64,000 nucleotides of DNA from UBA2040 sp041674745 (GTDB taxonomy: Bacteria > Bacteroidota > Bacteroidia > Flavobacteriales_D > Crocinitomicaceae): NCBI GenBank assembly GCA_041674745.1, contig JBAYVD010000003.1:124001-188000 (forward strand), read 5' to 3'. Position numbers and translations under genes: made by a program. Of this stretch, positions 1 to 9,271 are shown in pieces (positions within the stretch are counted from its first letter, which is position 1; each line of letters begins with the position of its first letter). Below the pieces are notes generated by a model. The model searched no databases, was not told the origin of the DNA, and saw only the letters and a program-made list of their open reading frames with translations.

Positions 1-195
1 TTAAGTTTTTATCCATTCAGAAGGAAGAGTAGTGATTTAATTCACGCTCTTTCTCTGAAAAAAAATAATTTGACTACCAAGTTGCATTTATGTGTTGAAT
101 CTTTGATTCAAGAAATTCGTTTTCGTCCGTTTTTAAATAATTTTTCATTTAAACTTAATTACTTTTTTAAGTATTCGATAGGGTTGAAAAATTAG
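1..195 (+). CDS. Possible 3' end of a protein entering from the left edge
   Basis: Frame 1 is open from the first base to a TAG at 193-195, giving about 64 residues. They are rich in Lys, Phe, Leu and Asn, in keeping with the AT-rich surroundings. If real, it is the C-terminus of a gene that begins outside the window and overlaps the convergent glycosyltransferase gene by 51 bp, which is unusually long. No family is recognisable. It may simply be a chance open frame in AT-rich DNA; the bases left of 145 otherwise show nothing I can name. Confidence 0.22.
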   Translation, partial: LSFYPFRRKSSDLIHALSLKKNNLTTKLHLCVESLIQEIRFRPFLNNFSFKLNYFFKYSIGLKN

Positions 196-948
196 TTTTC
201 CAATTTTATAATCAATGTTCTGGACTATTTCTTTTTTTTTTGAGCAGACACCCAAGTATTGCTCATATAAAAATTCAGCATGCTTTGTGAAAATATATTT
301 TTTAGCATTTTTAATATTTTTGTTCGCCACTTGAAATGTTCTGGAATTATCAATGACTCTGATTTTAAAAAATACTTTGTCAATGTAAATGAATTTTTTC
401 CCTTCTGAAAATAAATGAATCCATAATTCCCAATCTTCTAATCCTATTTTATCTAAACCTTCATCAAATAAAATCGTTTTTATTGTTTTAGCTTTAGTAA
501 TAGTGCAAACAGCAATTGAATTGTAAAGTAAAATTTGTTCTGGCGAGGGTAATTCTTGCTTTTTAATGAAGTTATCTTTTCCAAAGTAAATACAGTTTCC
601 AAATAGTACATCATAATCAGCAATATTTTTAATCGCAAAACTTAATGTATCCTTCTCAATTAAATCATCTGAATCTAAAAAGACAAAAAACTCAGCGTTA
701 GATAATAATATCGCTTTATTCCTTGCCGTGCTCGGTCCTGTATTCTCTTGATGCAGAATCTTTATCTGCGCATTTTCTTCAAAATCTTTCAATTTTTCTA
801 TCGAATGTTCATCAGTACTTCCGTCGTTGATCAGCCAGACATCAAAGTTTGAATAAGACTGATTGAAGATAGAATCCATCGTTTCTTGAATGGTGGTGCC
901 CGAATTGAAGTAGGGCACTATAAATGAAACAAGCGGTGAGTTTCTCAT
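145..948 (-). CDS. Glycosyltransferase family 2 (GT-A fold)
   Basis: A 267-residue GT2 enzyme expected to move a sugar from a nucleotide-sugar donor onto a growing surface glycan at the cytoplasmic face of the inner membrane. The N-terminus has the GT2 opening SFIVPYFNSG, then NDGSTDE, and the metal-binding DXD motif as LDSDD at residues 91-95. There is no signal peptide or membrane segment. The ATG overlaps the stop of the upstream gene by 4 bp (ATGA type), so it is the last visible member of the leftward operon wzm-wzt-GT4-GT4-GT2. The family is certain; donor and acceptor cannot be read from the sequence. Confidence 0.93.
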   Translation of the reverse strand: MRNSPLVSFIVPYFNSGTTIQETMDSIFNQSYSNFDVWLINDGSTDEHSIEKLKDFEENAQIKILHQENTGPSTARNKAILLSNAEFFVFLDSDDLIEKDTLSFAIKNIADYDVLFGNCIYFGKDNFIKKQELPSPEQILLYNSIAVCTITKAKTIKTILFDEGLDKIGLEDWELWIHLFSEGKKFIYIDKVFFKIRVIDNSRTFQVANKNIKNAKKYIFTKHAEFLYEQYLGVCSKKKEIVQNIDYKIGKLIFQPYRILKKVIKFK

Positions 949-2150
949 GACTGAATAATTTCATTATAATTTTTGTCAAATTGCTTTTTCGTGAAGTTTT
1001 GATTTGCACGCTTAAAGGAATTATTACTGTATAGCTGGAACAAGGATTTGTCGTTTTTTAATTGAATTATTTCCTCTGTGAATTGCTTCTTTTGACGCGA
1101 GTAGTCTGATTCACAAGAGATCAAAATACCAGATTTTTTTTGTTCTATCAATTCGGAAATCCCTCCCACATTTGTAGAAACAGGAACTGCGCCAAATACC
1201 ATCCCTTCCAAAAGTGCCATAGGAATTCCTTCACGTGTGGAGGTAATTAAAACGACGTGAGCTGTGCGATAAATCATTTCCAAATCTTTCAAGCTAGTAA
1301 TGTTTCCAACGAAATTGCATGACTTACGATCCTCTAGGTTTACTCCTTGCTCCAAATCCCCACCAACAAGTGTAATATTAAACATTTCATTGTTGTTTTT
1401 TAATTCTGAAGCGATTTTTCCAATCAGTGAAATTCTTTTTTCAGGGCTGTTGCGTCCAACATATACAACATTAAAAACATCTGTTGGTTTGATTGGGATT
1501 TCTGAACATGTGAAATTGGTAGAATTGTAAATCACATGGATCTGATTCGATAAATCAATTGGAATATTCAAACCTCGATATTGTTCAATTATGTCATTTT
1601 TTCCTTTTTGACTAATGGTCACTCGCTGATTTAGACGATTAATGTAAGGTAAACTGAACTTTTCAAAACCTGGCTCATCTCTATGCGTGAACGCATGTAT
1701 AAGGTCAACACATTTAATTTCCTTTTTTAAATTGGGAAGAAGTTCATAGAAAAATAATGAGTGGCAGCCAAAAACGGAGGTGAATTTATTGCGATTGATT
1801 TTAAAGGCGATGCAAAGTAGAATTATTTTTTTTCGCCAGGCGCTTCGAATCATTTTTTCAATATTGTGACAATCAGAATGTTGTTGAAATTCTGAAAGAA
1901 AATGAACATTTGCTGAAGGAAGCGTAAAGAAAGTGACCGTTTGGTATTGCATAGACTTAACAATGTTCAAATGAACCAGTTCTGCTCCACCTGTATGGAA
2001 AAAAGGAAAAAAGAAAAATGTTTGAGTTGTAGGTGAAATAAATAGAATGCGAATTACTTCTTGAATATAGTTAATATTGAAGTGGTACCAATCATATAGA
2101 ATTGCCAGAGGCCGATACAGGACTGTTTTTTTAATAAGTGACTTAACCAT
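945..2150 (-). CDS. Glycosyltransferase family 4 (GT-B fold)
   Basis: A 401-residue GT4-type retaining glycosyltransferase. The C-terminal donor domain carries the usual FNVVYVGRNSPEKRI start and the EX7E motif in STREGIPMALLEGMVFGAVP, followed by NVGGISELI. The N-terminal domain holds a GGAELVHLNIV segment typical of GT4 acceptor domains, but it is preceded by about 50 residues not usual for the family, so a later start is possible. The gene overlaps its upstream neighbour by 8 bp and its downstream neighbour by 4 bp, which fits one operon and translational coupling. Sugar specificity is unknown. Confidence 0.9.
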   Translation of the reverse strand: MVKSLIKKTVLYRPLAILYDWYHFNINYIQEVIRILFISPTTQTFFFFPFFHTGGAELVHLNIVKSMQYQTVTFFTLPSANVHFLSEFQQHSDCHNIEKMIRSAWRKKIILLCIAFKINRNKFTSVFGCHSLFFYELLPNLKKEIKCVDLIHAFTHRDEPGFEKFSLPYINRLNQRVTISQKGKNDIIEQYRGLNIPIDLSNQIHVIYNSTNFTCSEIPIKPTDVFNVVYVGRNSPEKRISLIGKIASELKNNNEMFNITLVGGDLEQGVNLEDRKSCNFVGNITSLKDLEMIYRTAHVVLITSTREGIPMALLEGMVFGAVPVSTNVGGISELIEQKKSGILISCESDYSRQKKQFTEEIIQLKNDKSLFQLYSNNSFKRANQNFTKKQFDKNYNEIIQS

Positions 2151-3351
2151 ACCTCAATATAGCTTTTTTGTAAATGCCAAGGTACTCTTTTGTGGTTTGA
2201 GAAATATCAAATTTTGCAAATGCACTTGAAGCAAATTCACAGTCTTTTTTTAAACTATCTGGGTGTTCAAAATACCACAGAATTTCATCTGCAAAGGCAA
2301 CAGAATCGGGAATTCCTTTTTCATCCAATTTTGAAATTATTTTCCCACCAACTCCATTCTCGCTTTTAATCATGTTTGGTATTTCTCCAATGTCAGTGGC
2401 AATCACAGGTTTCCCCAGTGATAAATACTCAACGATACTACTTGGGCAACTTTCTCCAGGGAAATAAGATGGAAGAATTCCTAGATCAAACATTCCCACC
2501 CAATCAGTTGGTTTTAGAGCCACTCCTGGAAATACAATATATTTAAACTCGCTGTATTTTTCTTTAAGCGATGTGTAATAGTCGTTTTCAGGCCCAATAA
2601 GGACTAATTTTAACGTATGGAGTTCATGTTCTTTGTGCAAATGGATAACGGCATTTATCGCAATTTCCATACCTTTTGTTTCGATGGATCGACTAATTTG
2701 ACCCACAACAAAATCGGTTTCCTCTAAGCCAATTTCTGAACGTTTTATTCCCCCAAAAGCACTGGAAAATTCTAGTCCATTGTATATTAATTTTCGATTT
2801 GATGGCAAAGTTTTTCCGGTTGAATGAAAAACTTTCAAATTCTTATCAGCGACATAAGTCAAGCCATCAACTTGATCAATTAAACGCGATACAGCTTGAA
2901 TATTCTCGAAATCATTATAACAGCCTTGACTGGTAATTACTAACGGCAAATTCATTGCTGGCTTCAGCGTGTCCGCAGCAAAGAAATCAGAAGACATAAG
3001 ATGTGAATTAATTATTTCAATATCATTGTCAAGTTTCAATTTCTCGTAATAATTTCTCGTTTGGTTTTTTAAAAGTTGTTCATAGAAGACTTTTCCTGAT
3101 AATCTTTTATACAAACCATTGATTTTATATAATAGAAATGATTTAATTTTTTTGTCAGGCTGCTTTTTTTGTAGAATTTTTGTTTCTGAATGCTCCGTAA
3201 ATTGGGTTAGCAATGCTTGGTTGTTGTTTTCTGGTGTAAGTGTCATTAAAAAGTTGACATGACCTTGGTTTTCAAGTTCATTAATCAGTCGCAACAAAAA
3301 AGTTTCGGCTCCACCGATTTCAATACAATTAATAACATGTAAAATTCGCAT
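2143..3351 (-). CDS. Glycosyltransferase family 4 (GT-B fold)
   Basis: A 402-residue GT4 enzyme. It begins MRILHVINCIEIGGAETFLL, the common N-terminal fingerprint of GT4 transferases, and its donor domain contains GESCPSSIVEYLSLGKPVIA, an EX7E-type motif, followed by TDIGEIPNMI. It lies 9 bp downstream of the Wzt ATPase gene and overlaps the next GT4 gene by 8 bp. Its role is most likely addition of one sugar of the glycan exported by the adjacent ABC transporter; that is inference from context. Confidence 0.92.
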   Translation of the reverse strand: MRILHVINCIEIGGAETFLLRLINELENQGHVNFLMTLTPENNNQALLTQFTEHSETKILQKKQPDKKIKSFLLYKINGLYKRLSGKVFYEQLLKNQTRNYYEKLKLDNDIEIINSHLMSSDFFAADTLKPAMNLPLVITSQGCYNDFENIQAVSRLIDQVDGLTYVADKNLKVFHSTGKTLPSNRKLIYNGLEFSSAFGGIKRSEIGLEETDFVVGQISRSIETKGMEIAINAVIHLHKEHELHTLKLVLIGPENDYYTSLKEKYSEFKYIVFPGVALKPTDWVGMFDLGILPSYFPGESCPSSIVEYLSLGKPVIATDIGEIPNMIKSENGVGGKIISKLDEKGIPDSVAFADEILWYFEHPDSLKKDCEFASSAFAKFDISQTTKEYLGIYKKAILRYG

Positions 3352-3360
3352 TGGCCTTTT

Positions 3361-4674
3361 TTAATTGATATTGTCAAAATCAGGAATAAGTTCCCATTCG
3401 CTTTTTGAAAGAAAGCGAGTTAATGAAGCACTTTTTTTCTTACCATTTGAGAAGAAATTTCCATCTTCTATTGATAATTTGCCTCCTCCGTCGATTCGAT
3501 CGAAAACCTCCACCAAATCACTTACAAAAAAGCTTAGGTAATAATTATCGGCTGGCAACGGGATATTTTTAATGGAGCAGCTTATTTTACCCGTTTTTAC
3601 ACCTGCAGAGATACTTAATTCTTTTCCTAAACTTTCAGTGGTAGAAAGGTGAATCAAATTTCTATTCATTTCATCCGTAATAGCAACAGAAAAATGAACA
3701 ATAGGATACTCTTTTGGAAAATGAATGTCAAATGTTATTTCAAATGTAAGGTCTTGGCCAGAAAGGGCATGAGTTACTATTTCACCTTTTGAATCTTTAA
3801 TCTCATAATGGGTGAATTGTATCGCACCATTGCCTTCTCGACCCTCTATTTTATTTAAATCTCTTGAAACGTCAGATCCAGCGCTATTATTTTGTAGATA
3901 GGCAGCGACCACTTCTTGAATTGGCCCAATTTTTTCAATTTTCCCATTTTTTAATAGAATTCCACTTTTGCAGAGGTCTAAAACCGAAGCCATATTATGA
4001 CTTACAAATAGAACCGTCCGTTGCTCATTTTGACTTACAGATTTCATTTTCCCGATTGCCCTTTGTTGGAATTCGGCATCACCTACGGCTAATACTTCGT
4101 CTACAATCAAAATTTCAGGTTCAAGAAATGCCGCTACGGCAAAACCTAGCCGGACTGTCATGCCGGATGAATAGCGTTTTATTGGAGTGTCTATGTATTT
4201 CTTAATACCAGCAAATTCAATAATATCTTCAAGTTTTCGTTTGATTTCATCCTTGGTCATACCTAGAATGGCTCCATTTAAAAAAATGTTTTCTCGGCCA
4301 GTTAGTTCTGGATGCATACCAGTTCCAACTTCTAGTAAAGAAGCAACACGACCGTTTATCATTATTTTACCTTCTGTAGGGCCGGTTATTTTCGATAGGA
4401 TCTTTAAAAGGGTAGATTTTCCAGCTCCATTTTTGCCTATAATGGCAACGATTTCACCGGGTTTTATTTCAAAATTCAGATCCTCTAAAACCCAGACAAA
4501 ATTTGAAGTAGATGCTTGGGTGCGATCGTTTATTTCGATAACTTCATCAGTAATTGCGCCTCCTTTAATTTTTTTAATTCGTCGATTTATATCCTCAAAA
4601 AAGGTACCAATGCTATATTCTCCAAGTCTATATTTTTTGGAAAGTTTCTCAACTTTAATTGCGAACGTGCTCAT
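3361..4674 (-). CDS. wzt: ABC polysaccharide exporter ATP-binding subunit (Wzt type)
   Basis: A 437-residue ATPase that drives export of an undecaprenyl-linked polysaccharide across the inner membrane. Visible motifs are Walker A GKNGAGKST at residues 80-88, the ABC signature YSSGMT near 168-173 and Walker B ILIVDE near 188-193. About 170 residues follow the ATPase domain, from roughly 260 to the end, and match the Wzt C-terminal carbohydrate-binding extension. In characterised Wzt proteins that extension recognises the capped end of the O-antigen chain. The gene overlaps the permease gene by 4 bp, the usual wzm-wzt arrangement. Confidence 0.95.
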   Translation of the reverse strand: MSTFAIKVEKLSKKYRLGEYSIGTFFEDINRRIKKIKGGAITDEVIEINDRTQASTSNFVWVLEDLNFEIKPGEIVAIIGKNGAGKSTLLKILSKITGPTEGKIMINGRVASLLEVGTGMHPELTGRENIFLNGAILGMTKDEIKRKLEDIIEFAGIKKYIDTPIKRYSSGMTVRLGFAVAAFLEPEILIVDEVLAVGDAEFQQRAIGKMKSVSQNEQRTVLFVSHNMASVLDLCKSGILLKNGKIEKIGPIQEVVAAYLQNNSAGSDVSRDLNKIEGREGNGAIQFTHYEIKDSKGEIVTHALSGQDLTFEITFDIHFPKEYPIVHFSVAITDEMNRNLIHLSTTESLGKELSISAGVKTGKISCSIKNIPLPADNYYLSFFVSDLVEVFDRIDGGGKLSIEDGNFFSNGKKKSASLTRFLSKSEWELIPDFDNIN

Positions 4675-5528
4675 ATGCTGTCCATGAAATTTTGCTCTGT
4701 TTTATTGAAAGTAAAAATACCTGCGAATAAAATAATAATAGTGAACATGGATGAATATACTAAAGAATACCAAGAAAAGCTTCCTGCGTTTAAAACACTG
4801 TACTTAAATGTTTCAATTATTGGTCCAATAGGATTCATCTTAAAGGCCCAAACATATTCGGATAAATTTTTCGTTAGATCAGAATACGACATGATGATTC
4901 CAGGAGTTATGTACATAAGTAGCTGAACACCAAATTGAATCATAAACTGAAGGTCCCGGTATTTGATTGTTAAAGAGGAAATGATTAACCCAAATCCTAA
5001 GCCCATTCCGGCCATTAGAAGGATGAGATATGGGACTAACAGGATTGCAAAATTTAATTGAATGGTGTAGTTCGTTAAAAATGCATGTAGCAGGAGTGCT
5101 ACAATGAAAAGGAGCAGCTGAACCCCTAATTTTAACATGTTGGAAATAATGATCGATATCGGAACAGTCAAGCGTGGAAAGTAAACTTTTCCAAAAACGT
5201 GCTGATTAGCGACGAAGGTTACAGAAGTTTTTGTTAAACAATCGGCAAAATATTGCCAAAGAACGATACCAGACAAATAATACAAAAAAACGGGAGTTCC
5301 CTTGGGAGATAATTCTCCAATTTTACCAAAAACAAGAGTAAAAATGAGTGTGGTAAAAATAGGTTGTAGAAAAAACCAAATCGGTCCAAGTATCGTTTGT
5401 TTGTAAACAGAAATAAAATCACGCTTGACAAACATGCGTATTAAGTTGGAATACCTCAATAATTCGAAAAGGTCTAAATGCCAAAACTTCTTTTTCGATT
5501 CAATGATTTCAATATACTCTTTTGCCAT
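4671..5528 (-). CDS. wzm: ABC-2 type polysaccharide export permease (Wzm type)
   Basis: A 285-residue inner-membrane permease of the ABC-2 family, with about six hydrophobic segments. The N-terminus has the RDFISVYKQTILGPIWFFLQ region that is characteristic of Wzm/KpsM/TagG proteins. It forms the channel for the glycan and pairs with the ATPase encoded directly downstream, with a 4-bp overlap. It is the first gene of the leftward operon; the 231 bp upstream separate it from the divergent PKD-protein gene and must hold its promoter. The length is normal for the family. Confidence 0.95.
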   Translation of the reverse strand: MAKEYIEIIESKKKFWHLDLFELLRYSNLIRMFVKRDFISVYKQTILGPIWFFLQPIFTTLIFTLVFGKIGELSPKGTPVFLYYLSGIVLWQYFADCLTKTSVTFVANQHVFGKVYFPRLTVPISIIISNMLKLGVQLLLFIVALLLHAFLTNYTIQLNFAILLVPYLILLMAGMGLGFGLIISSLTIKYRDLQFMIQFGVQLLMYITPGIIMSYSDLTKNLSEYVWAFKMNPIGPIIETFKYSVLNAGSFSWYSLVYSSMFTIIILFAGIFTFNKTEQNFMDSI

Positions 5529-5637
5529 TTATCAAAAATAATCACGATTTACTCTATGAGATTTATTTTAACAAATATAAGAACCAATAACTTTAAAGCA
5601 TCTAAATTGGAATAATTAACGTCATTAGCATTGCTGG

Positions 5638-5669
5638 TTTGGCGATATTTGCGTTTTAATCTATCTTTG
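5638..5669 (+). promoter_or_regulatory. Bacteroidota-type promoter for the PKD-protein gene
   Basis: TTTG at 5638-5641 and TATCTTTG at 5662-5669 are separated by 20 bp. This matches the -33/-7 (TTTG / TAnnTTTG) promoter of the primary sigma factor in Bacteroidota. A transcript starting a few bases later would have a leader of about 85 nt before the ATG at 5760. The rest of the 231-bp gap (5529-5759) shows no other feature I can name. Confidence 0.7.
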
Positions 5670-5759
5670 TGGAGTGCAGAAATAAACTCAAATTTCAACT
5701 TTACCATCAAAATTGGGATAGTTATTGGTTAATATTTTGATTTCACCTATCAATTGTAA

Positions 5760-8700
5760 ATGCGTAATAAACTTTTTATTTTTTTTATCTTCTTAGCGAT
5801 TTCGAATCATTTTTGGTCTCAATTGCAACAACTGAACCCAGTCAACAATGAAGTGTTAGACGGTCCTGTGGTTATTTTTGAGTGGGATGACAATGCTTTC
5901 TTGTCTTTTGAAATTACCATATTTAATGGTGTTAATGCCTCGAACATCTATTCAATTGACACTGTTCAAAATACCAATAGTTTTTTGAAAACTGGATTTT
6001 CGAACGGAGAGTATTATTGGAAAATAAAAAATTTAATAACCCTAAAGCAGACTTCTTTAATTCATTTTGTGATTTTCGATATCGACGGAGTTGCCAATAA
6101 ACTAATGTGGTTGAAACCGGAAAATGGTCTAATAGTAAATGGCGCCAATTATATCAGCCAGTGGACGAATCAAGTTGGGCTTCCCCATGCTGTGCAATCC
6201 AATAGCTCAAACCAACCATTAAAAATTGATAATGCTTTGAATGGTTTGCCTGTTGTTAGAATGGATGGTTTAGATGATTATTTAAAATTTGATACTTTGA
6301 AGACCATTCGTGATGCTTTTTTTGTTTTTAAACACAATACTGGAAATCAAGAGTTTGCATCGATTTTGGGAGATGAAGTTAATCCAAACTATCATGGTGG
6401 TTTTACAAATCAAATGTTTAGTACCACATGGGCAAATTCTAACGTTTTGAATGGTGTGGTTCGAAGTAATAGTATTACAAAAAATTTCGCCACATTTTTA
6501 AGACCGACACAATATACAGTAATGTCCTTATACACTGCGGGTAATTGCCGCGCATCGACAATGAATAAAGACCGTAATTATACTACCAGATTCTGGAATG
6601 GTGATTATGTAGAAATGCTTTTGTTTAATCAACCAAAAGATAGTTTATCAAGAAACTCAATCGAAAAATATTTGAGTTGGAAGTACACGAGGTATCCTTA
6701 TTTAGGAAAAGATACATTGCTCTTATGTGGCCACTCCATAAATTTATCTGTTCCTTCTGATAATGCTTATTCTTCAATAACATGGTCAACAGGTGCCACG
6801 AATGTCAGCACTATATCGGTTGCACAAGAAGGGAATTATTGGGTTGAAGTAAATAGTTTTGGAATTATTTTAAGAGATTCGATTAAAGTCTTTAATCCAC
6901 TAATTAATCAACCTGAGAATCTTGCCATTTGTTTCAATGATTCTACTCTTTGGGATACTGGTTTGGGTTCAGATTATAGTTACAATTGGAGCACCGGTGA
7001 GACAAATTCATTTTTATATATTGATACTCCAGGAACCTATTATGTTTCGGTAACCGATTCACTAGGTTGTTCGAGAAATAGTGTCTCGTTGAATTTTTAT
7101 TTTGATTATTACGCTCAAATAGCTTCTCTAGGAATAGACACCGCTTTGTGCTCAGGCAATTTAATATCCTTGCAAATCGCAGCCAATGAAACAACCAACT
7201 ATTTCTGGAATGGTTCACCGGCGGCAGGACAACCTGCTTCTTTTGCCATCGATACAACGGGGGATTATTATGTTGAAACCACCAATATTCATGGTTGTAC
7301 TGGTTATGACACGATACACGTAACCATTGCGGGTCAAGCACCTTTAGCCGACTTTTTCTATCAAAATCAATGTTTGAATTCACCTAATTCATTTACAGAT
7401 ATGAGTGTAGGTATCCCAACGGATACAGTCGTTTCTTGGCAATGGAATTTTGGGGATGGACAAACGTCAACGGATCAACATACAAGTCACGTTTATTCTT
7501 CTGCCGGCAATTATACAGTGCAGTTGTACATCCTTTCTAATTTCGGATGTGGTGCTTTTCAGACCCAAACGCTATCCGTTTTCACACCACCCCAAGCCAA
7601 CTTTTCATTGTCAGGATTGTGTTCGAAAAATACAACGGAATTGTATGACTTAACCCTGTTGGGAGATGAAGACCTTGAAACGTACCAATGGGATTTTGGG
7701 CAACCGAGTTTGGGTGCGAACAATTATTCGTCGGTCCAAAATCCGTCGGTTTATTTGCCAAATGCTGGAACTTTTATTTTTTCATTCTCTGTGTCCGATT
7801 CCAATGGTTGCGTTTCCGACACGAGTTTTTCGGTTACTGTAAATCCTTCGCCCACCGTTGATTTCACCATTGCGTCAGCTTGTGTTGGTCAGCCGAGCGC
7901 GATAGTCAATAACTCGATAGTCAATTCGCCAGCTACGTATTTGTGGGATTTTGGGGATGGCACCAGTTCATCGCTCGCAGCACCTGTGAAAAGTTACACG
8001 CAGTATGGAAATCAAGATGTTTCGCTAACGATTACCTCCGCGAACGGTTGTGTGTCGGATTCGGTTGTTTCGGTCGCCATTCATCCCTATCCCGTTCCAT
8101 ACATTGAAATGGGACCAGCCTGTGTGGGCACGTATCTGGTGTTGAAAGATACATCCTCCATTCCTCAAGGTTCGATCGCGAATGTTACCTGGATTCTCAA
8201 TTTGACGGATACCTTGTATGGAGATTCGGTCAACTATTTGGTTTCTACCTTTGATCAACAACAAGTTAAAATGATTGTGGAATCGGTTGAAGGTTGTGCC
8301 TCAACGGTTTCGAAATTTTTTACAGCTACCACTGAGTTGGATGCGGCATTTACAGTTCCTTCTTCGATTGTTGCGGAAGGAATCCCTATTCCATTCTCCA
8401 ATACTTCGGTTGGGGGAACGAGCTATGCGTGGGATTTTGGTGACGGAAATTCAAGTGCGTTGCCTTCGCCAAATCATATTTTTGGTCAAAATTGGATTGA
8501 TTCACTACTTCAAGTACAATTGATTGCGACAAATACGATCGGTTGTAGGGATACCACTTACCAGATTGTACAGATAAAATCACGACTCAATGATTTGGTT
8601 TTGGGGAATTTATTTTATCAAAAAACAGGCAATTTGGCGGTGGTCGGCGTTGAAATTAAAAATGAAGGTTCGGCACCTTTTTCCAATGTCGATTTGTTCT

Positions 8701-9173
8701 TGTCCTCTGAAAAAGGTCCGTTGTTTCAAGAAACATGGAATGGCACGTTGCAACCGTACGAGCACTTCATTTATTTGTTTCAATCGAAGCCCGTTTACAA
8801 TCCGACTAGCGCTGATGAACTCACAGCCTTCTATTGTGTCGAAGGATCCATTGCCGAATTGGAATCGAATTATGCCAACAATCGGGTTTGCAAAAACACG
8901 GAGAATTCGGAGGTTATTTTATTGCCGATTTATCCGAATCCCGCCAGCGATGTGTTGGAATTGAATCTATTGGTTGCTGAGAATTCGACCATTTCAATCG
9001 ATATGATCGACGAACGGGGACGAAAGATTTTGGATTTTTACCAAAACGCGTCTCTCACATCGGGTTTGTACAAAACCAGCCAAGATATCCGTCGCATTGA
9101 AGCGGGTTGTTATTTTATCCGAATGACTGTAAATGATGCGGTGACTATTCAGCGTATTTTGATTGTTCGTTAA
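5760..9173 (+). CDS. Large secreted PKD-repeat protein with T9SS sorting domain
   Basis: A 1137-residue exported protein. Residues 1-21 form a signal peptide ending near FWSQ. Residues about 115-310 resemble a LamG/concanavalin-like module (RMDGLDDYLKF, then FWNGDYVEMLLFN). Two Ig-like stretches with SxxTWSTGxT patterns follow. At least four PKD repeats have WNFGDG, WDFGQ or WDFGDG cores near residues 558, 641, 725 and 888. The end, from about 1057 (IYPNPASDVLELNL to the final RILIVR), is a type A T9SS C-terminal sorting domain. Such proteins are carried across the outer membrane by T9SS and anchored or released; adhesion or glycan binding is a reasonable guess, and no catalytic domain is visible. 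The 3' half looks less AT-rich than the 5' half. Confidence 0.92.
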   Translation: MRNKLFIFFIFLAISNHFWSQLQQLNPVNNEVLDGPVVIFEWDDNAFLSFEITIFNGVNASNIYSIDTVQNTNSFLKTGFSNGEYYWKIKNLITLKQTSLIHFVIFDIDGVANKLMWLKPENGLIVNGANYISQWTNQVGLPHAVQSNSSNQPLKIDNALNGLPVVRMDGLDDYLKFDTLKTIRDAFFVFKHNTGNQEFASILGDEVNPNYHGGFTNQMFSTTWANSNVLNGVVRSNSITKNFATFLRPTQYTVMSLYTAGNCRASTMNKDRNYTTRFWNGDYVEMLLFNQPKDSLSRNSIEKYLSWKYTRYPYLGKDTLLLCGHSINLSVPSDNAYSSITWSTGATNVSTISVAQEGNYWVEVNSFGIILRDSIKVFNPLINQPENLAICFNDSTLWDTGLGSDYSYNWSTGETNSFLYIDTPGTYYVSVTDSLGCSRNSVSLNFYFDYYAQIASLGIDTALCSGNLISLQIAANETTNYFWNGSPAAGQPASFAIDTTGDYYVETTNIHGCTGYDTIHVTIAGQAPLADFFYQNQCLNSPNSFTDMSVGIPTDTVVSWQWNFGDGQTSTDQHTSHVYSSAGNYTVQLYILSNFGCGAFQTQTLSVFTPPQANFSLSGLCSKNTTELYDLTLLGDEDLETYQWDFGQPSLGANNYSSVQNPSVYLPNAGTFIFSFSVSDSNGCVSDTSFSVTVNPSPTVDFTIASACVGQPSAIVNNSIVNSPATYLWDFGDGTSSSLAAPVKSYTQYGNQDVSLTITSANGCVSDSVVSVAIHPYPVPYIEMGPACVGTYLVLKDTSSIPQGSIANVTWILNLTDTLYGDSVNYLVSTFDQQQVKMIVESVEGCASTVSKFFTATTELDAAFTVPSSIVAEGIPIPFSNTSVGGTSYAWDFGDGNSSALPSPNHIFGQNWIDSLLQVQLIATNTIGCRDTTYQIVQIKSRLNDLVLGNLFYQKTGNLAVVGVEIKNEGSAPFSNVDLFLSSEKGPLFQETWNGTLQPYEHFIYLFQSKPVYNPTSADELTAFYCVEGSIAELESNYANNRVCKNTENSEVILLPIYPNPASDVLELNLLVAENSTISIDMIDERGRKILDFYQNASLTSGLYKTSQDIRRIEAGCYFIRMTVNDAVTIQRILIVR

Positions 9174-9271
9174 ACTGAAAATTTATTGGTTCACCATGTT
9201 GAATCTCATTTAAAAGTAAAATTTTAGGTCTTGAATATAGAATTGGCGAGTTCATTTTACATTAAGGTCAT

